Below, piece by piece: positions 16,642 through 24,376 of a DNA stretch of 54,803 nucleotides. The position numbers were made by a program, and so were the translations under genes. Every line of letters begins with the position of its first letter. Position 1 is the stretch's first letter. The notes under the pieces were generated by a model. That model saw nothing but the letters and a program-made list of their open reading frames with translations, did not search any database and was not told where the DNA came from. Source of the stretch: Verrucomicrobiales bacterium (GTDB taxonomy: Bacteria; Verrucomicrobiota; Verrucomicrobiia; Verrucomicrobiales; DEV007); contig JARGPH010000012.1 of assembly GCA_029213065.1 (NCBI GenBank), positions 97,672 to 152,474 on the forward strand, in the 5' to 3' direction.

Positions 16642-18060
16642 ATGAGCAAACCTTCCTCCAGTCCCCCTGATCCGATCGGCGAGTCGATGACCGATTTCCC
16701 GGCGCGTCTCAGCCCGATGCTGGTGAAGGAACTGCGTCAGGGCATGAGAACGAGTCTGTTTGCTGTCGCATTCATTCTCCTCCAGACCTTCATGGTTCTT
16801 TGCTTCGTCGCGAACATCGCTGATCCCGGCTCCAGCGACGCGAATGGCTTCTTCTGGTTTTTTATCATCACGACCCTGCTCGTGGTTCAACCGTTGCGGG
16901 GATTCAACGCTCTCAGCTCCGAGTATCAGCTCAACACGATGGACCTGATTCAGCTCACCAAGCTGAGCGGCTGGCGCATCACCCTCGGCAAGTGGACCGC
17001 GCTCAACGCGCAAACGCTGCTTTTCGTCACCGGAGTGCTGCCCTATCTCGTGATGCGCTATTTTTTCGGAAACGTTGATCTCATTCTCGATCTCGTCACG
17101 ATACTCCTTCTCGGTCTCGGCTCCGCACTCGCCAGCGCGATCACGATAGGTTTTTCCGTCTTCAAAAATTTCCTCCTGCGTGGAGTCCTCGTCGTCGGTT
17201 CAGCGATCGGAGTGATCACGCTTTTTTTCCTCGTGAAGGAGGAAGTCTTCCGAAGTGGAATCAGCTCAGACGAAGCGGCCACTCTCGCCCTCCTCGCAGT
17301 TTGCAGCCTCTACGGGTGTTTCTTTTTCCTCGCCTTCGGAGCAAGTCGCATCGCCTATCAATCCGAGAATCTGGCCACCACGAAGCGACTTGCAGCGCTC
17401 ACGATGTGTGGAATTGCCTACTGCTTTTTTCTTCTCCCAGTCGATATCGGAGCGATTATCATGGCGGCCAGCGCCGTCGTCCTCAGTTTTGCCGTGATAG
17501 ATGCAGTGACAGAGGCGCTGCCCAACTACGCGCGCGTCCTCATCCCCTTCCGGAAGAACTTTCTCACCCGGGGATTCGCGCTCTTCTTCGCTCCCGGCTG
17601 GATCAGCGGACTCGGCTTCTTCTGCCTCGCCGTCGCAGCCTGGTGGGCCGGATTCGGACTCCTCAATCTACACACTGGTGACGGCCCCTCCGGGATCGAT
17701 GAATGGGTCGCGATTCTATCAGGACCCAACCTCCTCATCTTCCCCCTCGTCATCATCCAGCTCTTCTTTCACCGCCAGACCTCAAGTCAGTTCACCTTCG
17801 GCATCTACGCCTTCACCCAGGCCTGCCTCCTCGTCATTTCCATGCTCGTCCTCGTCATGGCCAACGCGATCCGCCACTACGAAGATCTCATCTACAGCGT
17901 CCTCCCGCTTCCCTCAGTGCTCCTCTTTGCCTCAGCCGATGGAGAAGCCAATAAGCCGATCTTCCTTTACATCGCACTGATCACGACGGCGTTATGCCTT
18001 CTCGTCCCCCGGATTCGTAGCCACGCGCAATACCGCGATTTTTTCAAGCATCTCAAGTGA
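16642..18060 (+). CDS. ABC transporter permease, multi-pass membrane protein
   Basis: A 472-residue protein with about ten to twelve hydrophobic helices. After a short cytoplasmic N-terminus the segment LSPMLVKELRQGMRTSLFAV is typical of ABC-2 type permeases that pair with CcmA/NatA-like ATPases. Helices are clear near 44-62, 74-88, 130-165, 180-200, 215-235, 250-285, 310-330, 360-375, 385-405 and 430-455. It follows its presumed ATPase and is 3 bp upstream of the DUF58 gene. The start could alternatively be M16 (MTDFPARL). Substrate not deducible. Confidence 0.85.
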   Translation: MSKPSSSPPDPIGESMTDFPARLSPMLVKELRQGMRTSLFAVAFILLQTFMVLCFVANIADPGSSDANGFFWFFIITTLLVVQPLRGFNALSSEYQLNTMDLIQLTKLSGWRITLGKWTALNAQTLLFVTGVLPYLVMRYFFGNVDLILDLVTILLLGLGSALASAITIGFSVFKNFLLRGVLVVGSAIGVITLFFLVKEEVFRSGISSDEAATLALLAVCSLYGCFFFLAFGASRIAYQSENLATTKRLAALTMCGIAYCFFLLPVDIGAIIMAASAVVLSFAVIDAVTEALPNYARVLIPFRKNFLTRGFALFFAPGWISGLGFFCLAVAAWWAGFGLLNLHTGDGPSGIDEWVAILSGPNLLIFPLVIIQLFFHRQTSSQFTFGIYAFTQACLLVISMLVLVMANAIRHYEDLIYSVLPLPSVLLFASADGEANKPIFLYIALITTALCLLVPRIRSHAQYRDFFKHLK

Positions 18061-18063
18061 TCC

Positions 18064-18954
18064 ATGGCCGACGTTTCCACAGAGTTCGATCTCAATGCGA
18101 TTGCCGCACGGGCAAGGCGTTATGCGGAACTGTTCACCCTGCCGCTTAAAGACCGCAACTGGCGGGGCAGCGCCGGCGAATTCTCAGGTTCCGGCGTCGG
18201 CAGCTCGCTCGACTTTCAGGACCACCGCAACTACCTCCCCGGAGACGATCCCCGGCACATCAACTGGCAGGCCTACGCCCGGACCGGCAACTACTCGCTC
18301 AAACTCTATCGGGAGGAAGTGAGGCCTGTCGTCGAGATCATTTTCGATGTGTCCGACTCGATGTTTTCCGATCCTGACAAAGCGACGCGAGCGCTCGAAC
18401 TCTTTTACTTCGCGAGTGCCTCCGCCGAAAAATCGGGAGCCTCGACTCACGCCTATCTTTCAAAGGGGCCACGATGGAAGCCACTCGAACCCGGCACCAT
18501 CTTTTCCCATCGCTGGGAACAGGTCGCCGGGGAAATGCCTCAAACCGAAGCGTCGGCCTCACCGAACCTCATGGCGATTCCACTGCGGGCACGATCGTTG
18601 CGGGTTTTCATCAGCGATCTTCTTTTTCTCTCCGATCCCGGGCCGACGATGCAGGCGCTCCTTCACCACAGCGGTCGCGGCATGATCCTCTCTCCCTTTG
18701 TCCGCGAAGAGTCGAATCCCGACTGGGAAGGCAACTACGAGTTCATCGACACCGAAAGCCGCACCAGCCACGACCGTCGCATCGACCGCACCGTTCTGAG
18801 ACATTACCTTGAGGCCTACCGTCGTCATTTCGCCCGCTGGAAAGCCGCAGCAATCCGCGCGCAATCGCCTCTCGCCCGCATCCCCTCCGAAACCGCATTT
18901 GAAGCCGCCATCAACCTCGAAGCCGTCCCCTCCGGCGCCTTAAATCTAGTGTAA
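18064..18954 (+). CDS. DUF58 domain protein (VWA-like MoxR partner)
   Basis: The 296-residue soluble protein contains the DUF58 core DFQDHRNYLPGDDPRHINWQAYAR (about 50-73) followed by YSLKLYREEVRPVVEIIFDVSDSM, a VWA-like strand with a MIDAS-type DVSDS. DUF58 proteins are regular partners of MoxR ATPases and BatA-type VWA proteins. It lies between the permease (3-bp gap) and the VWA gene. The lack of membrane helices suggests it works at the cytoplasmic side. Function within the cluster is inferred from context. Confidence 0.92.
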   Translation: MADVSTEFDLNAIAARARRYAELFTLPLKDRNWRGSAGEFSGSGVGSSLDFQDHRNYLPGDDPRHINWQAYARTGNYSLKLYREEVRPVVEIIFDVSDSMFSDPDKATRALELFYFASASAEKSGASTHAYLSKGPRWKPLEPGTIFSHRWEQVAGEMPQTEASASPNLMAIPLRARSLRVFISDLLFLSDPGPTMQALLHHSGRGMILSPFVREESNPDWEGNYEFIDTESRTSHDRRIDRTVLRHYLEAYRRHFARWKAAAIRAQSPLARIPSETAFEAAINLEAVPSGALNLV

Positions 18955-18983
18955 ATAGAGCTCGAAGATCGAGGACAAGACAA

Positions 18984-19002
18984 CGGAACGAGTTTCGTTC
19001 CG
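18984..19002. other. Perfect 8-bp hairpin in the DUF58-VWA intergenic gap
   Basis: CGGAACGA and TCGTTCCG are separated by a GTT triloop. No T tract follows, so it is more likely an RNA-stabilising or processing element than a terminator. A second short hairpin (AGCGC, loop GAA, GCGCT; 19060-19072) ends exactly at the next start codon. Confidence 0.6.
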
Positions 19003-19072
19003 CTACGCCAGGCACCCGAAAGCCAAGCCACTTTTTACCTTTCACCTCTCACCTTTTACAGCGCGAAGCGCT

Positions 19073-20860
19073 ATGCCCGTCATTTTCGCCAACCCTCTCG
19101 GATTCCTTGCCCTTCTCGGGATTCCTGCGATTCTTCTGATTCACTTTCTTCAAAGAGAATCCCGGCGGCTGCCTGTCAGCACCCTGTTCCTTCTCGAACA
19201 CATCGACCGGCAAAGCATCAAAGGACGGAAATTCGATCGGCTCCGCAGCTCGATACCGCTCTGGCTCCAGTTGCTCTCGGTTCTCATTCTGACCTGGCTC
19301 CTCGTGCAGCCGCGCTGGACGAGCGAGCGCTCCGTGCAGCGAGTCGTTCTCATCATCGACAGCTCGGCCTCGATGGCGGCATTCAAAGACCGGATCGCCG
19401 ATGAACTCACCGCGGCAATTCCCCCGCTCACGAGCGCCGTGGCGACGACCGAGTACCGACTCGTCGAATCTCAACTCCGTGGCGACAACCTCTACAGCGG
19501 CACTGAGTTTTACGAACTCCTCACCGCGCTGGAGTCGTGGAATCCCTCCGACAGCGCGCACTCACCGGAAACGGCCCTGCGCGTTGGACGGAGCCTCGCG
19601 GGATCGGAGGGCACCCTCATCTTCGTGACCGATTATCCCCGCGAAACTCTGCCCTTCGGGACAGCCCAACTCAGTATCGGCGATGCGATCGACAACGTCG
19701 GCTTTGCCGGCCACCGCATTGAGAGCGACGGAGCGGAAACCTCCTGGCAGGTTACTGTCCGGAATTACTCCAAAAATCCCCAGTCACGCGAATGGCTTCT
19801 CGCGGCTGGAGAACAACGCACCGCCTTCCGAACGATCGATCTCGGCCCCGGCGAAACGCGAATCCTCAAAGGGAAATTCCCTGCCGGTGCCAAACAGATT
19901 CAGCTGATCATTAAACCGGACGCGTTCCCTCTCGACGACGAGCGCTTCCTTCTCATTCCCGAAGCGAAGGAACTCACCGTTTCCCGAACCGGCGATGCCA
20001 ACATCGAAGCCTCCGTCGCCGGGATCATCGAGAGCCTGCCAAACACACCTCAAAGCGCTCCGGGCGAAACACCGGATCTCGTTTTCGCGACCTACAATCC
20101 CCTTTCCCCGGCACCGCTGCCGCCGCGCTCGATCACCTTCCTCAACCAACAGCAGGTTCCGCAGGCCTATTTTTCCGGTCCCATCGTCAGGTCGAATCAT
20201 CGTCTCATGAAGGATCTCGACTGGCAGGGGCTCATCGCGAAAAAGACAGCGGCACTTCCCTCGATCGAGGGTCAAACCGTGTTGCTTTGGCAGGGCGAGC
20301 GACCACTCATCATTCTGCGCCGCAGCGAGGGAGTAAGGCAACTCATTTTCAATTTCGATGTCCTCAACTCCAACGCGGCACGGCTCCCCTCATTCATCGT
20401 TCTCATTCATCGTTTCGTGAACCAGCTCCGAACCGAAAAAGTCGGCAGTGAATCAGCCAACGTCGAATTGCGACAGGATTTGAAAATTGCGATCACGACC
20501 GGCGAAGACGCCGCAGATCTGAGCATCAAAACCGCCGGGAACGTCACCGGGATTTCTCCCGCCGGGGCGGGATCGCTCAAGGCACCGAACACGCCCGGAT
20601 TTTTCGAGATCCGTCAGGGCGGCGAACTGCGTTTTCTCGGAGCCGGCAACTTCGCCGACACGAGAGAAGCCGACTTTTCCGAAGCGGCCCCCTACTCCGA
20701 ACTCAAAGCCCTTCCCGCGATGATCACTGAGAACCGGACCGTGAACGATCCCCGCTGGCAAATCTGGCTGCTCGTCATTCTCGCCGCGATCTTAACCGCA
20801 TGGGCACTGATCAATCGAAGCGATCACCGCAAAGAACCGGGACTTCGATCGCAGGCATAG
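19073..20860 (+). CDS. BatA-like membrane protein with VWA domain
   Basis: This 595-residue protein starts with the BatA N-terminal region (FANPLGFLALLGIPAILLIHFLQR, helix about 9-26) and a second helix (about 61-79). A VWA domain follows whose MIDAS DSSAS (D96, S98, S100) is intact. A long beta-rich extracytoplasmic region leads to a C-terminal helix (about 561-580). BatA-type proteins bind metal through the VWA domain and are activated by MoxR ATPases. It completes the MoxR cluster here; the DNA after it carries a decayed signal-peptide frame, so a further gene may have been lost. No Shine-Dalgarno is seen; a small hairpin abuts the start. Confidence 0.88.
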   Translation: MPVIFANPLGFLALLGIPAILLIHFLQRESRRLPVSTLFLLEHIDRQSIKGRKFDRLRSSIPLWLQLLSVLILTWLLVQPRWTSERSVQRVVLIIDSSASMAAFKDRIADELTAAIPPLTSAVATTEYRLVESQLRGDNLYSGTEFYELLTALESWNPSDSAHSPETALRVGRSLAGSEGTLIFVTDYPRETLPFGTAQLSIGDAIDNVGFAGHRIESDGAETSWQVTVRNYSKNPQSREWLLAAGEQRTAFRTIDLGPGETRILKGKFPAGAKQIQLIIKPDAFPLDDERFLLIPEAKELTVSRTGDANIEASVAGIIESLPNTPQSAPGETPDLVFATYNPLSPAPLPPRSITFLNQQQVPQAYFSGPIVRSNHRLMKDLDWQGLIAKKTAALPSIEGQTVLLWQGERPLIILRRSEGVRQLIFNFDVLNSNAARLPSFIVLIHRFVNQLRTEKVGSESANVELRQDLKIAITTGEDAADLSIKTAGNVTGISPAGAGSLKAPNTPGFFEIRQGGELRFLGAGNFADTREADFSEAAPYSELKALPAMITENRTVNDPRWQIWLLVILAAILTAWALINRSDHRKEPGLRSQA

Positions 20861-20876
20861 ACAACGGTGTCCTCAC

Positions 20877-21025
20877 ATGAGTATGAGCCTCACCCGCTGA
20901 TTCTCCTGTCGCTTCTCGCTCCGCCAGTTCTCTCTGCCGCGGTTGCCGGGCAGAAATTCGGAATGGAAGGTATTTCAGTGACGAGACTGAAATCACTCAC
21001 CGTCCTCGATATCATCAGTAACTAA
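20877..21025 (+). pseudogene. Possible remnant of a lost secreted-protein gene
   Basis: ATG at 20877 encodes MSMSLTR then a stop. One base of frame shift joins it to LILLSLLAPPVLSAAVAG, a convincing signal peptide with an AVA-type cleavage site. The shifted frame runs only to a stop at 21023, inside the 3' end of the opposing FGE-like gene. MoxR clusters often continue with one more secreted or membrane protein, so this may be the stump of one. It is short, so chance is possible. Confidence 0.3.
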
Positions 21026-22363
21026 CACGCATCGAAAACCATCCGCTCTCGTGCCGGAGCCCGGCAAGCCACGCAAGCGCTCCGATAACTTGATCGACCC
21101 CGGAGCAAAATCGATCCAGGAACTTCCCCGCCTCACTCGATTTATCTTTTCCCCGGAGTACCAGTCGTCGCACCATTCCCAAACATTTCCGCTCAGGTCA
21201 TACAGACCGAATTGGTTCGGTGAAAAGCTTCCCACAGGGGCGGTTCGAGTATAACCATCGTTGTAGTTTGTCACCACTTTGCGATTGGGAGCATTTGGCA
21301 AAGGTGCATCCCGACATTCTTCGCCAAAGAAATTTCCAGCTCCGACTGGCGGTGGATACTGACGCCCCCACGGAAACAGAGGACCATTCGTATCCTTCTC
21401 GACAGGAAGCATCCCGGCATCCTCCTCTCCTCCAATCCCCATCGCACAGCTCCACTCGTGATCAGTCGGCAGCCTGTAACGCTGATTCTCTCCGATAAAA
21501 CCCTTTTTCCGCTCCACTTTGGTTAACCAATCACAGAAAGCAACGGCATCGTTCCAACTCACAAAAACAACGGGATGGTCTCCTGTTTGTCCAAAGTCGG
21601 GTTTGGCCCAACCGTGTTTCGGATTGTCGATCAAGAACCGCGTGTAGTCCTCGTTCCGCGTTTCCCAGATACTGAAGAGAACTTCTGTTCCGTCGCCGGG
21701 ACCGCCAACGATGGGAACCGGCGCAAATTTTAATCCGATGCTGTTGACGTGATACTTTCCCTCACTGTGCGGGCTCATCGTGGGTCCCAATTCGCCGACT
21801 GCCACCGGCATATCCCGTGTCCCCTGTCTTTCAAAAATGGGTGATGAGCTCAGCTGGCTTGCCCCCAATCCGATCGAGACCAGCAGCAAAGCGGCGCCTA
21901 CCGCTGCCCATTTTTTCTTCCGTTTCGGGTTCTTCGCTCGAGCCAGCTCAGTGATGCCTTCAGCAGCGCCGGCGTGTGAAGGCTCCAACTCAAGGCACTT
22001 TCGAAACAATTCATCAGCCCTGACCCGATCGCTTTCCTTTCCCGACTTCTGCCAGAGGCCGAGGTGAGCCAGCCCGCAAGCGTAGAGAATATCCGCCGAG
22101 TAAGGAGCAAGGATGACCGCTTCCTCCAGATCGACGACCGCTTCCTCGAAATTCCCCTGCTCGAGGAAATTACGTCCCCGCACGGAATGTTCATTCAACC
22201 TCTCGCCAAGCTTCTCCCAATCAGCCTCAGTCAGCCCGCTTTTCAGAGCAATTTTTCGAAGCGCCTCTTCATCCAACTGCTTACCACCCTCCTCCAGCTC
22301 AATCTCCAACGCTTTCTTTAGAAAAGCGGAAAGCTCAGCCGACCTCCGTTCATCGTCATCCAT
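20993..22363 (-). CDS. TPR - membrane helix - FGE-like (sulfatase-modifying factor) protein lacking catalytic cysteines
   Basis: From the ATG at 22363 the product has 456 residues: a cytoplasmic N-terminal helical/TPR part (about 60-140), one membrane helix (about 151-171) and a C-terminal formylglycine-generating-enzyme fold. Fold motifs include HPVVFVSWNDAVAFCDWL, RLPTDHEWSCA, NVWEWCDDWYSG, RRGSSW and DGFRCVLV. In true FGE the region after GGSY/GGSW carries the two copper-binding cysteines; here it is SSWIDFAPGSIKLSERLRG without Cys. So it is probably a non-catalytic FGE-like domain exposed to the periplasm. A sulfatase is encoded 3.5 kb away, but this protein is unlikely to be its maturase. 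Confidence 0.82.
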   Translation of the reverse strand: MDDDERRSAELSAFLKKALEIELEEGGKQLDEEALRKIALKSGLTEADWEKLGERLNEHSVRGRNFLEQGNFEEAVVDLEEAVILAPYSADILYACGLAHLGLWQKSGKESDRVRADELFRKCLELEPSHAGAAEGITELARAKNPKRKKKWAAVGAALLLVSIGLGASQLSSSPIFERQGTRDMPVAVGELGPTMSPHSEGKYHVNSIGLKFAPVPIVGGPGDGTEVLFSIWETRNEDYTRFLIDNPKHGWAKPDFGQTGDHPVVFVSWNDAVAFCDWLTKVERKKGFIGENQRYRLPTDHEWSCAMGIGGEEDAGMLPVEKDTNGPLFPWGRQYPPPVGAGNFFGEECRDAPLPNAPNRKVVTNYNDGYTRTAPVGSFSPNQFGLYDLSGNVWEWCDDWYSGEKINRVRRGSSWIDFAPGSIKLSERLRGLPGSGTRADGFRCVLVTDDIEDGE

Positions 22364-22399
22364 ACATAGGAAAATTCTATTTACGGCGAACAAAGGCAA

Positions 22400-22836
22400 G
22401 CAAAAACGGGAAGGAGCAAACGGCCCACTAGCATAGTGTCAAAGCGCAGCTCCCCCCCCAAAATGAGGAGCTGCCATTTCCGACTATCACTTTCCACCCG
22501 TTTTCGAATAGTGATGCATCATCCCGACAAACACGTCGCACCCGATTGCATTGTGACGGAGAAACTCCCGGGCAACTCTCAATTTAGCAATCAATCCCGC
22601 GTCGCGGGATCGCTGAGGGCTGGAATGCCGCGAAAGAGTCCGGGGCGATGATTTTATTTTCGATAGAGTTCTCGTATTCATTACGAAACCATCATCCCAT
22701 GATTCGCAGACTATAACAGATACAGACAAAACGTTTGTGATGCAGTACAGTTAATTTGTATCAATCTGTACTGGTATGAAGCGGGGGCATCTGTATCTGG
22801 AATGCTCCATCAAGGTATGGATTCTTTCCCCGTGCC
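22400..22836. other. Intergenic region with palindromes, MocR operator and possible decayed DNA
   Basis: No convincing gene is present. A perfect palindrome ATCCCGCG-T-CGCGGGAT lies at 22594-22610, and a symmetric four-half-site element at 22717-22799 is listed separately. A minus-strand frame at 22487-22729 is open for 80 codons but resembles nothing I recognise. Confidence 0.5.
22717..22799. promoter_or_regulatory. Nested symmetric operator, likely bound by the MocR-type regulator
   Basis: Four half-sites are arranged with exact dyad symmetry about 22758: CAGATACAG (22717-22725), CAGTACAG (22743-22750), CTGTACTG (22766-22773) and CTGTATCTG (22791-22799). Outer arms are perfect 9-bp inverted copies, inner arms perfect 8-bp copies, and both outer-inner gaps are 17 bp. 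The element ends 37 bp before the ATG of the GntR/MocR gene. Autoregulation is the simplest reading. Confidence 0.65.
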
Positions 22837-24291
22837 ATGAAACAATCGACCCGCAACGCTGACCCCAAGTATCAACAGATCGCCGCAAAGGTGGAGGATC
22901 TTATCTCCGCCGGAACCTTCCGCGCCGGAGACCGACTGCCCTCAGTGCGCTCCCTGAGCCGGGACTGGAGCGTCAGCGTCACCACCGCGATCGGCGCCTA
23001 CAGCCTTCTCGAAGACAAAGGAGTCGTCGAAGCCCGGGATCGCTCCGGCTATTTTGTCCGCCCCAAAGTAATTGCAGCCGACCGGCTACCCCGCCGGACG
23101 AGGGCGGAAGGCGCCAAAGGGGCACCCGTCAGTATCAGTTCCGCAGATATCACCGAAGACGTGATGGACTCGACCTGTGCTCCCGGTGTCGTCCCTTTCG
23201 GGGCGGCGGTCCCCTGCGACGACATTCTTCCGACCTCGAAACTGATGACGCTTTATCACTCGGTGATCCGGTCGGAAGGCGCGACCTCTTTTCAGTATGC
23301 AATGCCACCGGGACGGGAGGATCTGAGAATTGAAATCGCGAAGCGACTCATTGAATGCGGTATCGCTGTTTCGCCGGAGGAAATCATTGTCACCTCAGGA
23401 GCGATGGACGCGATCCTTCTCGCCATCAAATCCTTTTGCGAACCCGGAGATGTCGTCGCGGTCGAGTCCCCCACCTATTTCGGTATTCTGAGCCTCGTCA
23501 AAGAACTCGGGCTCAAAGCGATTGAAGTCCCCGTGCTCGCTGACGACGGCGTCTGTGTGGATGCCCTTGAGGAGGCTTTCAAAAGCCATCCCGTGAAAGC
23601 CTGCATCCTCCAACCGAATTTTCACAACCCGATGGGATCGGTCATTCCCACCGACTCAAAACGCCGCATCGTGGAACTCGCGGAGAAACACCGCGTCACC
23701 ATCATCGAAGACGATCTCTACGGAGATCTCTTTTTCGGAGCGAAACGCCCCCCGGCTCTCAAAGCCTTCGATCCCGGAGAAGTCGTGATCCATTGCGGCT
23801 CTTATTCGAAAGCGCTCGCACCGGGATTGCGCGTCGGATGGATTCTTCCCGACTCGCGGTACCATCGCGTCAAAAATCTGAAATACGCCACCTCCATCGC
23901 CAACGCAACCGTTTCCGAAATGGTCGTCGCCGCTTTCCTCAAAACCGGAGGAGTGGATCGTCACCTCCGGAAAATCCGGAAAATACTGGCACAGCAAACC
24001 CTGCAAATTCGCGAAGCGATACTCAGGGAATTTCCCGAAGGAACCCGAATTTCAAATCCGAAAGGGGGCTTTGTTCTCTGGTGCGAAATGCCGGACGGTT
24101 TCGATTCCGAAAAATTCTCCGTCGCAGCCCTCAACCGGAAAATCAGCATCGTCCCCGGAACCCTTTTTTCCGCGACCTGTGGGCTCCGGAATTTGTTCCG
24201 CATCAGTTGCGGCTCCCCCCTCGATGAACGTTCTCAACGGGCCATAGGAATCCTCGCCCGCCTTGCGCAGGCACAACTGGACGGGAAATAG
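22837..24291 (+). CDS. MocR-type GntR transcriptional regulator with aminotransferase domain
   Basis: This 484-residue protein joins an N-terminal GntR winged helix (about 11-76, with RAGDRLPSVRSLSRDWSVSVTTAIGAY) to a fold-type I aminotransferase domain. PLP-site motifs are visible: SGAMDAILLAIK, PNFHNPMGSV, and SYSKALAPGLRVGW with K325 as the likely Schiff-base lysine. MocR regulators sense PLP or amino-acid-like ligands and often regulate themselves or a divergent gene. A striking four-half-site operator lies just upstream. The Gfo/Idh oxidoreductase gene 85 bp downstream on the same strand is a possible target. An aminotransferase in its own right is less likely given the HTH. Confidence 0.92.
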   Translation: MKQSTRNADPKYQQIAAKVEDLISAGTFRAGDRLPSVRSLSRDWSVSVTTAIGAYSLLEDKGVVEARDRSGYFVRPKVIAADRLPRRTRAEGAKGAPVSISSADITEDVMDSTCAPGVVPFGAAVPCDDILPTSKLMTLYHSVIRSEGATSFQYAMPPGREDLRIEIAKRLIECGIAVSPEEIIVTSGAMDAILLAIKSFCEPGDVVAVESPTYFGILSLVKELGLKAIEVPVLADDGVCVDALEEAFKSHPVKACILQPNFHNPMGSVIPTDSKRRIVELAEKHRVTIIEDDLYGDLFFGAKRPPALKAFDPGEVVIHCGSYSKALAPGLRVGWILPDSRYHRVKNLKYATSIANATVSEMVVAAFLKTGGVDRHLRKIRKILAQQTLQIREAILREFPEGTRISNPKGGFVLWCEMPDGFDSEKFSVAALNRKISIVPGTLFSATCGLRNLFRISCGSPLDERSQRAIGILARLAQAQLDGK

Positions 24292-24376
24292 GATTCAGCA
24301 GTCAGTGGTATTATCCCCACGAAAACGGGATACAAGCAGGCTCGCCAGCGGGCGCTTGAACCTCTACATTCCGGGC

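Noticed and set aside
22487-22729. Minus-strand frame of 80 codons between the FGE-like and MocR genes
   Set aside because: It resembles no family and overlaps the outer operator arm; kept only as a remark in the intergenic entry.
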